Below, one piece after another: positions 48,532-58,287 of a stretch of 64,000 nucleotides of DNA (positions are counted from its first letter, which is position 1; each line of letters begins with the position of its first letter). The stretch spans positions 248,001 through 312,000 of the forward strand of contig NZ_JOFL01000003.1 in assembly GCF_000719265.1 (NCBI RefSeq), given 5' to 3'. The notes beneath the pieces were generated by a model that saw only the letters and a program-made list of their open reading frames with translations, did no database searches and was not told the DNA's origin. The stretch comes from Streptomyces roseoverticillatus (GTDB taxonomy: Bacteria > Actinomycetota > Actinomycetes > Streptomycetales > Streptomycetaceae). The translations under genes were made by a program, and so were the position numbers.

Positions 48532-51500
48532 ATGGAGCCCTTCGCCCCGCCGCCCGCCGCCCCGCACGAACCCGTCGCCGTCGTGGGCGCGGCCTGCCGC
48601 CTCCCCGGCGGCATCACCGGCCTCGACGGCCTGTGGACGGCCCTCGCCGAGGAAAGAGACCTGATCAGCGCGGGCCCGCCGGAGGGCCGGGTGGACCCGG
48701 CCCGCTTCCTGGACCCCGACCCGGAACGCCGCGGCAAGGCGTACACGATGGCCGGCGGCTATCTCGGGGACGTCTCCGGCTTCGACCCCGAGTACTTCGG
48801 CATCTCGCCGCGCGAGGCCACGCACATGGACCCGCAGCAGCGGATGCTGCTGGAGATGACGGCCGAGGCGCTGGACGACGCGGCCGTCGACGCGGCGGGC
48901 CTCGCCGGCTCCGACACGGCCGTCTTCGTCGGCATCAGCGACATGTCGTACGGCGGGCTGCAGATGGCCCGCCCCGAGGAGATCACCGCGTACGCGATGA
49001 GCGGTTCCGCCCTGTCGATCGCGGCGAACCGGCTGTCGTACGTCTTCGACCTGCGCGGCCCCAGCATCGCCGTGGACACCGCCTGTTCCTCCTCGCTCAT
49101 CGCCGTGCACCAGGCCTGCGAGACGCTGCGCTCGGGGCGCAGCCGGGTCGCCCTCGCGGGCGGCGCGAACCTGCTCCTCAGCCCGCACCACTTCATCGGC
49201 TTCTCGCGCGCCCTGATGCTCTCGCCGCGCGGGCGCTGCGCGACGTTCTCCGCCGGGGCCGACGGCTACGTCCGGGCCGAGGGCGGCGGGATGGTGGTGC
49301 TGAAACGGCTCTCCGACGCGCTGGCGGACGGCGACCGGGTGCAGGCCGTCATCACGGCCAGCGGCGCCAACTGCGACGGCAACACCTCCGGGATGACCGT
49401 GCCGAGCACGGAGATGCAGCAGCGCCTGCTGCACGAGGTGTACGAGCAGGCCGGGACCGGCCCCGACCAGGTGCTCTACTTCGAGGCCCACGGCACGGGC
49501 ACGCCGGTGGGCGACCCCCTGGAGTGCCGGGCGGTCGGCGAGGCGCTGGGCCTGCGGCGGACGAACGGGCCGCTGCCCATCGGCTCGGTGAAGACCAACA
49601 TGGGCCACGCGGAGCCCGCTTCGGGGATGGCGGGCCTGTTCAAGGGGATGCTGGTGCTGCGGCACGGCCGGATCCCGGCCTCGCTGCACGGCGAACCCCT
49701 CAACCCGCAGATCGACTTCGCCGGGCTGAACCTCTCCCCGGTCGGCAGCATGCGGCCCGTGGCGGCCTGCGGTGACGGCGGTGCGGTGGGGGTGAACAGC
49801 TTCGGCTTCGGCGGCGCGAACGCGCACGTGGTGCTGGGCGCGGCACCGCCGCGGCAGCGTACGGCGCCGCCCGCGCGGCGGGGGCCGCTGCCGATCGTGG
49901 TGTCCGCGCGCACCCTCAAGGCGCTGTCGGAGACGGCCCGCGCGGTCGCGGGGCGGCTGGACGGCGCCGACGGCCGGGAGTTCTACGACGTGTGCTGGAC
50001 CGCGTCCCGCCGGCGGACGCGGCACCCGCACCGCGCGGCCGTCCTGGCCGACGGCCCGGACGAGGCGGCGGCCCAGCTGAGGGCCCTCGCGGCGGACGAG
50101 AACGCGCTGGCGGCCGCCTCGGTGCACGCCGAGCGCCCGCCCACGGGCGGCGTGGCGTTCGTCTTCTGCGGCAACGGCACGCAGTGGGCCGGCATGGGCG
50201 CGGCCCTGATGGCGCAGGAGCCGGCGTTCCGCAGGGCGGTCGAAGAGGCGGACCACCATCTGGAACCGCTGCTGGGCTGGTCGGTGGCGGAGCTCTTGGC
50301 GGCGGGGGCGCGGGACGCGTCCCGCGGGGAGGCGGACACGGAGGCCGGTTCCGCCCCGGCCGCAGACGCAGGGAGTGTGCCCCGCGGGCAAGCGCGTACG
50401 GAGAACGGCTCCGCCCCGGCCGCCGCAGACGCGGAGAACGCGCCCCGCACGGAGACAGACACGGAGAGCGTGCCCCGCGGGGAAGCACGTACGGAGAACG
50501 GCTCCGCCCCGGCCGCCGGCGCAGAGAGCGCGCTCCGCGCGGAGGCGGACACCGCAAACGGCTCCGCCCCGGCCGCCGCAGACGCGGGGAACGGGTCTGC
50601 CCCGGCTGCCTGCGTAGCGAGCGCGCCTGGGGCAGCCACCGGCGTGGCATGCACGCCCGGCGCAACCGCAGTCGCCGCAGTCGCCGCGGACGCGGCCGAC
50701 GCGGCGAACTCGGCGAACTCGGCCCGCGGGCGCGAGGCCGACCACGCCGGCCGCATGGCCGACACCGCCTTCGCCCAGCCCGCGCTCTTCGCCTTCCAGC
50801 TGGGGCTCGTCGCGCTGCTGCGTGAGTACGGGGCCGTCCCCGCCGCCGTGCTGGGACACAGCGTCGGCGAGGTCGCGGCGGCGTACGTCTGCGGGGCGCT
50901 GGACCTGGCGGACGCGGCGCGCGTGGTCGCCGAGCGCAGCCGGGCGCAGGCCGGGACGGCCGGGACGGGGCGGATGGCCGCGGTCGGGCTGAGCGAGCAG
51001 GAGGCGGCGGAGGCGATCGCCGGGTACGGCGGGCGGCTGGAGGTCGCCGCGGTGAACAGCGCCCGGGACGTGACGGTGTCCGGGGAGCCCGGCGCGCTGA
51101 GGGACCTGGCCGGCGAACTGGCCGGGCGGGACGTGCCGTTCCGCGAGCTCGACGTGGACCACGGCTTCCACAGCGCGGCGATGGACGTGATCGAGGAGCC
51201 GCTGCGGGCGGGGCTGGCCGGGCTCGTCTCCCGCGAGCCGCGCCTGCCGATGTACTCCACGGTGACGGGCGAGCGCGTCGTCGGCGGGCAGCTGGACGCC
51301 GCGTACTGGTGGCACAACGCCCGCCGGCCGGTGCGGTTCGCGGACGCGGTGGCGCGGGCGGCAGGGGCGGGGCTCGCGGCGGTGGTGGAGATCGCCCCGC
51401 ACCCGGGCCTGTCCGGCGCGCTGAACCGTATCGCCGCCGATACCCCGGGCGGCCCGTTCCCCGTCGTCTCCCCCGTTACCCGGGACCGGCGCGACGGCGC

Positions 51501-54500
51501 GGCCGTACGCCGGGCCGCCCTGCGGCTGCTGGCGGCAGGGGACGCGAGCGGCACGGACCGCTGGTTCCCGCGGCCCGGCGCGGTCACCGGTCTGCCTCCC
51601 TACCCGTGGCAGCGGGAGCCGTACTGGCACGGCACTCCGGAACACTGGATCCGCACCAGTGGCGACGGCGTGCTGGTGCACCCGCTGCTGGGCGAGCGCG
51701 CCCCCGTGCTGGAGCCCACCTGGCACGCGCCCGTCGAGCGCGCCCGTACCCCGTGGCTGGCCGACCACCGCGTCGCCGGGGCCGTGGTCATGCCGGCCAC
51801 GGGGTTCGTGGAGCTGGCGCTGGCCGCCGGGCGGGAGGCGCTCGGCGGCCCGGCCGAGGCCGGCGACCTGGAGATCACCCGCGCGCTGCCGCTGACGTGG
51901 GACGCGGCGATGGACGTCCGCCTGCAGACGTCGCTGTCGGACGAGGACGGCATCGTGCGCGTCGCCAGCCGCACGGGCGACACGGGCGGCTGGCGGCTGC
52001 ACGCCCGCGGCCGGGTACGGCGTCTGGCGGCCGCGCGGCCCGGCCCGGTGAACGTGACGGAGGTGCGCGAGCGGATGACGGGCCGTGTCACCGGCGAGGA
52101 GCACTACGCCGCGGTGGCCGCGGCCGGCCTGGAGTACGGCCCGGCGTTCCGGGTGCTGCGCGAGCTGCACACCGGCTACGGCGAGGTCCTCGCCGCGTAC
52201 CACTGCGACCCGCCGGACGACGGCTACGGCGGGTACGTGGTCCACCCGGCGCTGCTCGACGGGGCGTTGCAGGCGGGGGCGCCGCTGCTGGTGGACGCGG
52301 AGACCGGTTTCCTGCCGTCGGCGGTGGACAGCGTCCGCGTGTGGGCGCAGCCGCCGGTGGACGGGCTGGTGCACGTGCGGCAGCGCTCGCGCAGCTCGCG
52401 GGAGGTGGTGTGGGACATCACGGTCGCGGGCGAGGACGGCGCGCCCGCGCTGGAGCTGACCGGCTGCCGCCTGCAGCGGCTGCCTCTGCCGGCCGGGGAC
52501 CGCGGCGAGACGTACGTCTCGGTGCTGCGCGCGGCGCCGCTGCGCGGTCAGCCCGTGCCGGCGTGGGTGCCGCCGTCGCCGGGCGAGCTGGCCGCGGCGG
52601 CGGAGGAGGAACTGGAGCGGTTGCGGAAGGGCCCGTTGATCGAACGGTACGGGGAGGCCCACACCTTCCTGCGGCGTCTCACAGGGATCAGCGCGGTCAG
52701 GGTGTTCACGCAACTGCTGCCGGGCCAGGAGGACATCACGCTCGGCGGGCTCTTCGCGGCGGGGCTGCTCCCGCAGCACGAGAAGCTGGTGCGGCTGCTG
52801 GCGCGCATGGCGGAGGAGGAAGGGCTGCTGGAGCCCGCCGGGGAGGGCTGGCGACTGCTGCGGACGGGCGAGGCACCCGGCGCGCGCGAGGTCTCCCGGC
52901 TCGCCGACTACCTCCCGGCACAGGCCCTCAACCTGCGCTTCGCCAGGCACCTGCCGGATCTCCTGTGCGGGCGGCGGGACCCGCTGGAGCTGCTGTTCCA
53001 GGACAGCGGCCCGGAGCTGATCCAGCAGTACTACGACATCAACCCTCCGTGCGCGTTCCACAACCGGATGGCCGCCGAGCTGCTGGGCAAGCTGCTCCGC
53101 GCCTGGCCCGCCGGCAGGCCGCTGCGCGTCCTGGAGGTGGGCGCGGGTACGGGCGGGCTGGCCGCGCGCCTCATCCCGCTGCTGGACGACCGCGTCCGGT
53201 ACGTGTTCAGCGACGTCTCCGCCGCGTTCTTCCCTCCGGCCCAGGCACGGTTCGGCGACCACCCCTGCGTGACGTACGGCGTCTTCGACCTGGACGCCGA
53301 GCCGGAGGACCAGGGCTTCGCCGAAGGCTCCTTCGACGTCGTCGTCGCCGGGTTCGCCCTGCACACGGCCACCGACCTGCGGGCGGCGCTGCGGCGGCTG
53401 GCGCGGGTCACCGCCCCGGGGGGCCATCTGCTGGCACTGGAACTCCACGCCCCGGAGGCCGTGGCGCTGCTGTTCGCCACGCTGGGCGACTTCTGGGAGA
53501 CGCTCGACCCCGGGCTCCGTCCCGGCAGCGTCGTGCTGCCCCGCGAGCAGTGGCCGGGCGTGCTGACCGGGTGCGGCTACCAGGACGTGGTCCAGCTGGG
53601 CGCCGCGCAAGCACCCGCGAGCGAGCACTTCTCGGTTCTCCTCGCCCGTACTCCGGCGGCGGACGACGCCCCTCCGGTCGTCGTCCCCGCGGGGCCGCCC
53701 GCCCGGGACTCCTGGGTCCTCGTCGCCGAGGACGCCGCCGAGGGCGCGCTGGGCGCGCAGGTGGCGGCGGAGCTCGCCGCCGCGGGCTGCTCGGCGGCAC
53801 GCGTCGTGCCCCTGCCGGAGGGACCGGAAAAGTGGTCGGAGCTGTTCCGGCAGGCACCGTCCGCGGCGGTGGTGCTGATGCTGGGCTCCGCCGCGGACCT
53901 GGCCGCCGAGGGCGACCCCGGCGCCTGTACGGAGCTGGCCGTACGACGGGCCTCCGCGCTGCGGTCCCTGGCCCTCGCCGTGGCCGGGCAGACGCCGCAG
54001 GAGACGGCGAAGCGCCACGTCGTCCTGGTCACCCACCCCAGCGGGGCCCTGCCCGCCCCGGAACGGCCGCTCTTCCCCGGCCATGCCGCCGCGTGGGGCG
54101 TGGCCCGTACGCTCGCCAGTGAGTCACCGCTGACGCTGGAGGTGCGGCGCGTCTCCCTCGACCACGGGCCCGAGCCGGCCGAGGACGCGGCACGGCTGGC
54201 CCGCGAGCTCCTCGCCGCCCGGCCCGAGGGCGGACAGGACGCGGACGGCGAGGGGTCCGGGGAGGCCGAGGAGGAGGTCGTCCTGACCCGGGGCGGCCGG
54301 TTCGTCCACCGCCTGGAGCCGGCCGCACCGCCCACGGAGACCGCCGGGCCCGGCAGCGAGGTCCGCTACCGGCTGCACGTGCAGGACCAAGGCCTGGCCT
54401 ACGGGCTGCGCTGGACCGAGACGGCCGTCACGGAACCGGGAACCGGGGAGGTGGTGGTCGCGATGCGCGCCGCGGCGCTCAACTACCGCGACGTGATGGT

Positions 54501-56550
54501 CGCGACGGGGCTGCTGCCGCCGGTGGCCGAGGACGGCGTCTCGTCGGAGCTGTACCTCGGCCTGGAAGGCGCCGGTGTGGTCACCGCCGTGGGCGAGGGG
54601 GTCACGGACCTGGCGGCGGGCGACCGGGTGTTCGGCCTGCTCCCCGGGGCCTTCGCCTCCCATGTGCGGCTCCCGGCCATCGCCGTGCGCCCGGTCCCGG
54701 ACGGCATGTCCTTCGCCGAGGCGACGACCCTGCCGGCGGTGTTCTTCACCGTCCAGCACGGTCTCAAGCACCTCGCCCGCCTCCAGCCGGGCGAGACGCT
54801 CCTCGTCCACGGCGCCGCCGGGGGCGTCGGCCTGGCCGCGGCGCAGTACGCCGATCTCGTCGGTGCCCGGGTCATCGCCACGGCGGGCAGCCCCGCCAAG
54901 CGGGACCTGGCGCTCGTCCTCGGGGCCGAACTGGCCCTGGACTCACGCACCCACGCCTTCGCCGAAGCGATCCGCGCGCACACGGGCGGGCGGGGCGTCG
55001 ACGTCGTGCTCAACTCGCTCAGCGGCGAAGCGGCGGCGCGCACCCGCGAACTCCTGGCACCCTGCGGACGGTTCATCGAGATCGGCAAGCGGGACGTGCT
55101 GACCAACCAGCGGATGCTGCAGAAGGCGCTGGCCCCCAACACCACGCTCTGCGTCGTGGACGCCGCCAACCTGGTCTGGCAGGCCCCCGACCACGTCGAG
55201 GCGGTGTTCGACGAGGTCCTGGCGCACGTCCACGCCGGCGACTACGTGCCGCTGCCCCACCTGGCCTACCCCGCCCACCGCGTCGAGGAGGCGTTCCGGC
55301 TCCTGCAGCACTCCAAGCACATGGGCAAGATCGTGATCACGTTCGACGAGCCCGTTCCCGTCCACCGCACTCCTCGTCCCCCGCGGCCCGCGGACGACGG
55401 GACCTGGCTCGTCACCGGGGGCCTGGGCGGCTTCGGCGGAGCGACCGCCCGCCGCCTCGCCGCGCGCGGCGTCCGCACGCTGGACCTCGTCAGCCGCCGG
55501 GGCGAGGACGCCCCCGAGGCCGGGGAACTGCTCGCCGCCCTGCGCGGGCAGGGCGCCGACGTGCGGGCACACGCCGTCGACATCAGCGACGCGGAGGCGG
55601 TGCGGGAGCTGCTGGCGGGCCTCGAAGCGGACGGCCGGCCGGTGCGGGGCGTCGTGCACGCCGCCATGCACCTCGACGACGACGCGCTGACGGAGCTCAC
55701 CGACGAGCGCGTCCGCGCCGTCCTCGCCCCCAAGTGGGCGGGTGCCCTGCTCCTGGACGAGCTGTGCCCGCAGGCGGAGTTCATCGTCTACTCCTCGGTC
55801 GGCGCAGCGTTCGGGGTCCCGCACCAGGCCTCCTACGTGGCGGCCAACCTGGCCATGGAGGCTCTCGTACGGGCGCGCCGGGCGGCCGGCCGTCCCGGCC
55901 TGGCCGTGGGCTGGGGCGCCATCGACCGCGTCGGCTATGTCGCCCGCAACGAGCTGGTCCCCGTGCTCAGCGCCGGCGGTGTCGCACCCCTCGGTCCGGA
56001 AGAAGCCCTGGACGCGCTGGAGGAGTTGCTCGACCGGGGGACGGACTGGGCCGCGTTCGCCCGCCTCGACTGGGGCAGGCTCGCCGTGGTCGCCCCGTCG
56101 GTGAGCAGCTCCCGGTTCGCCGCCGTCCTGCCGCTCACGGTCGAGGGCGCCACCTGGCGCCTGGAAGAGCTCCTCGAACAACTCGCCGGCGCGAGCCACG
56201 AAGAGGCCTTCGTCATCGTCGAGGACCTCATCACGTCCATGGTCGCCGACACCCTGCACATGCCCCCGGAGGAGGTCGACCGGCACCGGCCGCTGCAGCA
56301 GTACGGCATGGACTCGCTCATGGGCATGGAAATGCTCGCCAAGTTCCGCAAGCACCTCAACCAGGAGGTGCCGGTCATGGAACTGCTGCACTCCGACGGG
56401 TCCATCCACGGCATCACCGAGACCGTCCTGCCCCACCTCCTCAAGCAGGCCCGCTCCGGCACCCTGCCCGAGGGGCTGCCCTCCCTGCCCGGCGCGCTGC
56501 CCGGCACGCTCCCCCTCAGGGCCGCGGCCCCCGGGAGGAGCGGGGCGTGA
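48532..56550 (+). CDS. Single-module highly reducing type I PKS, KS-AT-DH-MT-ER-KR-ACP
   Basis: The 2672-aa protein contains KS (Cys185 in DTACSSS, His in EAHGTGT and KTNMGHAEP), AT (GNGTQWAGMG near 547; GHSVGE Ser near 777), and DH (HRVAGAVVMP near 1079; HPALLDGALQ). It continues with a C-methyltransferase-like domain (LEVGAGTGG near 1533), ER (GAAGGVGLAA near 2096), KR (TGGLGGFGG near 2296; SYVAAN) and ACP (YGMDSLMGM near 2593). This is the layout of iterative highly reducing synthases. Between the two AT motifs about 150 residues of Ala/Glu/Thr-rich repeats (about 592-742) are inserted. Release is probably reductive, by the coupled downstream reductase. ATG 48532 follows AGGAG; an upstream in-frame ATG at 48475 has no ribosome site. 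Confidence 0.93.
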   Translation: MEPFAPPPAAPHEPVAVVGAACRLPGGITGLDGLWTALAEERDLISAGPPEGRVDPARFLDPDPERRGKAYTMAGGYLGDVSGFDPEYFGISPREATHMDPQQRMLLEMTAEALDDAAVDAAGLAGSDTAVFVGISDMSYGGLQMARPEEITAYAMSGSALSIAANRLSYVFDLRGPSIAVDTACSSSLIAVHQACETLRSGRSRVALAGGANLLLSPHHFIGFSRALMLSPRGRCATFSAGADGYVRAEGGGMVVLKRLSDALADGDRVQAVITASGANCDGNTSGMTVPSTEMQQRLLHEVYEQAGTGPDQVLYFEAHGTGTPVGDPLECRAVGEALGLRRTNGPLPIGSVKTNMGHAEPASGMAGLFKGMLVLRHGRIPASLHGEPLNPQIDFAGLNLSPVGSMRPVAACGDGGAVGVNSFGFGGANAHVVLGAAPPRQRTAPPARRGPLPIVVSARTLKALSETARAVAGRLDGADGREFYDVCWTASRRRTRHPHRAAVLADGPDEAAAQLRALAADENALAAASVHAERPPTGGVAFVFCGNGTQWAGMGAALMAQEPAFRRAVEEADHHLEPLLGWSVAELLAAGARDASRGEADTEAGSAPAADAGSVPRGQARTENGSAPAAADAENAPRTETDTESVPRGEARTENGSAPAAGAESALRAEADTANGSAPAAADAGNGSAPAACVASAPGAATGVACTPGATAVAAVAADAADAANSANSARGREADHAGRMADTAFAQPALFAFQLGLVALLREYGAVPAAVLGHSVGEVAAAYVCGALDLADAARVVAERSRAQAGTAGTGRMAAVGLSEQEAAEAIAGYGGRLEVAAVNSARDVTVSGEPGALRDLAGELAGRDVPFRELDVDHGFHSAAMDVIEEPLRAGLAGLVSREPRLPMYSTVTGERVVGGQLDAAYWWHNARRPVRFADAVARAAGAGLAAVVEIAPHPGLSGALNRIAADTPGGPFPVVSPVTRDRRDGAAVRRAALRLLAAGDASGTDRWFPRPGAVTGLPPYPWQREPYWHGTPEHWIRTSGDGVLVHPLLGERAPVLEPTWHAPVERARTPWLADHRVAGAVVMPATGFVELALAAGREALGGPAEAGDLEITRALPLTWDAAMDVRLQTSLSDEDGIVRVASRTGDTGGWRLHARGRVRRLAAARPGPVNVTEVRERMTGRVTGEEHYAAVAAAGLEYGPAFRVLRELHTGYGEVLAAYHCDPPDDGYGGYVVHPALLDGALQAGAPLLVDAETGFLPSAVDSVRVWAQPPVDGLVHVRQRSRSSREVVWDITVAGEDGAPALELTGCRLQRLPLPAGDRGETYVSVLRAAPLRGQPVPAWVPPSPGELAAAAEEELERLRKGPLIERYGEAHTFLRRLTGISAVRVFTQLLPGQEDITLGGLFAAGLLPQHEKLVRLLARMAEEEGLLEPAGEGWRLLRTGEAPGAREVSRLADYLPAQALNLRFARHLPDLLCGRRDPLELLFQDSGPELIQQYYDINPPCAFHNRMAAELLGKLLRAWPAGRPLRVLEVGAGTGGLAARLIPLLDDRVRYVFSDVSAAFFPPAQARFGDHPCVTYGVFDLDAEPEDQGFAEGSFDVVVAGFALHTATDLRAALRRLARVTAPGGHLLALELHAPEAVALLFATLGDFWETLDPGLRPGSVVLPREQWPGVLTGCGYQDVVQLGAAQAPASEHFSVLLARTPAADDAPPVVVPAGPPARDSWVLVAEDAAEGALGAQVAAELAAAGCSAARVVPLPEGPEKWSELFRQAPSAAVVLMLGSAADLAAEGDPGACTELAVRRASALRSLALAVAGQTPQETAKRHVVLVTHPSGALPAPERPLFPGHAAAWGVARTLASESPLTLEVRRVSLDHGPEPAEDAARLARELLAARPEGGQDADGEGSGEAEEEVVLTRGGRFVHRLEPAAPPTETAGPGSEVRYRLHVQDQGLAYGLRWTETAVTEPGTGEVVVAMRAAALNYRDVMVATGLLPPVAEDGVSSELYLGLEGAGVVTAVGEGVTDLAAGDRVFGLLPGAFASHVRLPAIAVRPVPDGMSFAEATTLPAVFFTVQHGLKHLARLQPGETLLVHGAAGGVGLAAAQYADLVGARVIATAGSPAKRDLALVLGAELALDSRTHAFAEAIRAHTGGRGVDVVLNSLSGEAAARTRELLAPCGRFIEIGKRDVLTNQRMLQKALAPNTTLCVVDAANLVWQAPDHVEAVFDEVLAHVHAGDYVPLPHLAYPAHRVEEAFRLLQHSKHMGKIVITFDEPVPVHRTPRPPRPADDGTWLVTGGLGGFGGATARRLAARGVRTLDLVSRRGEDAPEAGELLAALRGQGADVRAHAVDISDAEAVRELLAGLEADGRPVRGVVHAAMHLDDDALTELTDERVRAVLAPKWAGALLLDELCPQAEFIVYSSVGAAFGVPHQASYVAANLAMEALVRARRAAGRPGLAVGWGAIDRVGYVARNELVPVLSAGGVAPLGPEEALDALEELLDRGTDWAAFARLDWGRLAVVAPSVSSSRFAAVLPLTVEGATWRLEELLEQLAGASHEEAFVIVEDLITSMVADTLHMPPEEVDRHRPLQQYGMDSLMGMEMLAKFRKHLNQEVPVMELLHSDGSIHGITETVLPHLLKQARSGTLPEGLPSLPGALPGTLPLRAAAPGRSGA
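50305..50757 (+). repeat. In-frame repeat insertion inside the PKS AT domain
   Basis: This stretch codes for about 150 low-complexity residues between the AT entry motif and GHSVGE. The core RTENGSAPAA occurs twice, 93 nt (31 codons) apart (50395-50424 and 50488-50517, identical over 30 nt). Variant copies of NGSAPAA or GSAPAA lie near 50345, 50562 and 50595. The normal AT spacing between these motifs is about 88 residues; here it is about 230. Confidence 0.85.
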
Positions 56551-57674
56551 CCGTCGTCCTCACCGGCGCCACGGGCTTCCTCGGCTCCCGGCTGCTGCGG
56601 GCCCTGCTCGCCGGCGGCCGGTCCGTGGCGGCCCTCGGCCGCGACGGCGCCGGGCGGCCCCTGGCCGCCCGGCTGGAGGCCGCGCTGCGGGCCTGCGGCG
56701 CCGGCGACGGCGAACTCGCCGCCGCGCGCGAACGGCTGACGGCCGTGCCCGTCGACCTCACCGGACCCGGGCTGGGCCTGAAGCCCGCGGACCACGACCG
56801 CCTCGCCGGGGAAGCCGAAGCGGTCTGGCACTGCGCCGCCGCCCTGTCCCTGATCGACACCGAGGAAAGCCTCGCCCCCGTCAACATCACCGGCACCCGC
56901 CGGCTCACCGAACTCGCCGACCGCTCCCCCGCCCACGTCCCCCTGCTGTACTTCAGCACCGCCTACGTGGCCACCGGCCCGGACACCGGGCCCGCGAACG
57001 GGCAGCGCCTGCCCTCCGCCCTCGAAGCCGTCACCGGCTACGAGAGGACCAAGCGGCGGGCCGAGGCCGTCGTACGGGACTGGGCCACGAGCCGGCAGCG
57101 GCCCGCCCTGATCCTGCGCCCGAGCCTCCTGGCCACCGACCGGCCGCTGCCCGCCGACGCCGCACAGCAGCCCTTGTCCACGCTCGGCACCGGTCTGACC
57201 GACCTGATCGGACAGGCCCCGCCGCTGCTGCGGCGCATCGTCCTGCACCGGCGGCCCGGGCTGCCCCGCGTCCGCCTGCGCCTCCTGGGCGACCCGGCCT
57301 CCCACATGAACATCGTCCCCGTCGAGTACGTCGTCGACGCCGTGCTGCGCCTGGCCGCCCTGCACCATCCGCCGGGCGCTTCCACGTACCACCTGGTCCA
57401 CCCCGTGGAGACGCCCGCTCCCCTGCTGGTCGACGCCGTGGGCGCACTCGTCCCCGGCGTCGAGCTGGTGCTGCAGCCCGCGGTCGACCGTCCCAACCTC
57501 ATCGAGCGGGAGATCAACCCGATGCTGGCGAACTTCCTCCGCCGGGACTGGCGCAGCCGGGCCGACGGCCACCCCCCGTTGCACGAGGTGCTGCCCGGCC
57601 TGGCCGCGCCCGCGCCCATCGACCTCGCCTACCTGAAGGCGGCCATGAACTTCCTCGTCGCCGCCACCACTTGA
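56547..57674 (+). CDS. Thioester reductase-like SDR, reductive release of the PKS chain
   Basis: This 375-aa extended SDR has the NAD(P) site TGATGFLGSRLL near residue 6, YFSTAYVATG near 131 and the catalytic pair in GYERTKRRAEA near 159. It resembles the reductase domains that release NRPS/PKS chains as aldehydes or alcohols (thioester reductase/Lys2 C-terminal type) and fatty acyl reductases. Its GTG overlaps the PKS stop by 4 nt and a GGAGG-like site lies inside the PKS end, so it is made together with the PKS. The predicted product is a methyl-branched fatty aldehyde or alcohol. Confidence 0.86.
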   Translation: MTVVLTGATGFLGSRLLRALLAGGRSVAALGRDGAGRPLAARLEAALRACGAGDGELAAARERLTAVPVDLTGPGLGLKPADHDRLAGEAEAVWHCAAALSLIDTEESLAPVNITGTRRLTELADRSPAHVPLLYFSTAYVATGPDTGPANGQRLPSALEAVTGYERTKRRAEAVVRDWATSRQRPALILRPSLLATDRPLPADAAQQPLSTLGTGLTDLIGQAPPLLRRIVLHRRPGLPRVRLRLLGDPASHMNIVPVEYVVDAVLRLAALHHPPGASTYHLVHPVETPAPLLVDAVGALVPGVELVLQPAVDRPNLIEREINPMLANFLRRDWRSRADGHPPLHEVLPGLAAPAPIDLAYLKAAMNFLVAATT

Positions 57675-57687
57675 GAAGGAGCCGGGC

Positions 57688-58287
57688 ATGAACCCACCCG
57701 AGGGCAAAACCTCCTGGAAGAAGGCAGCCGTCGTCGCCGTACCGGCGCTGACGGCCGTCGTCGTCCTGGCCGTCGGCATGGCGGAGGGCGTGCTGGCGTC
57801 GTCGTTCGCCGTCTCGGGTGCGGCGTTCCAGGTGTCGTCGGGCAAGCTGACGAGCAAGGGCCTCGCCTCGTACGTCCAGGTCGACCGGTCCGCGGACGGC
57901 GCGGGCCACCCGGTCGCGCTGCTCGGCATCGGCGACGCGACGCTCTCCGACATCTGCCAGTCCGCCCAGGTCGGCACGCCGCTCGGCACGGTGGTGTTCA
58001 AGCTGACGGCCGGCGGCAGGGCGGGGGAGGTCAGGGCGAGCAATCTGGTCCTCGACAGCGAGGACCTGGTCGGGGACGCCGCCTTCGGTCAGGTGCAGAT
58101 CGGCCGGGACGCCTCCACGCTGGACACCGTGCCCGGGATGCGGGGCGAGGCCGGGCAGTTCGGGCTGCAGGCCTCGGAGGTGTCGGTGTCCAGGGTCCAG
58201 TCGCACGCCCGGTCCGCCACCGGGGGCGACTTCAAGCTCAAGGGACTGTCGCTGGACGTGAACCTGAACGGCAAGGCGTGTTTCTGA
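57688..58287 (+). CDS. DUF6230-type exported protein
   Basis: This 199-aa protein has an uncleaved or late-cleaved N-terminal hydrophobic helix (AAVVAVPALTAVVVLAVGMAEGVLA, in part residues 14-38) and a beta-rich exterior domain with two cysteines. It matches the DUF6230 proteins that are paired with DUF6114 membrane proteins throughout Streptomyces; some are annotated as cholesterol esterases without good reason. Function is unknown. It starts 13 bp after the reductase gene, so it may be carried on the PKS transcript. Confidence 0.82.
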   Translation: MNPPEGKTSWKKAAVVAVPALTAVVVLAVGMAEGVLASSFAVSGAAFQVSSGKLTSKGLASYVQVDRSADGAGHPVALLGIGDATLSDICQSAQVGTPLGTVVFKLTAGGRAGEVRASNLVLDSEDLVGDAAFGQVQIGRDASTLDTVPGMRGEAGQFGLQASEVSVSRVQSHARSATGGDFKLKGLSLDVNLNGKACF

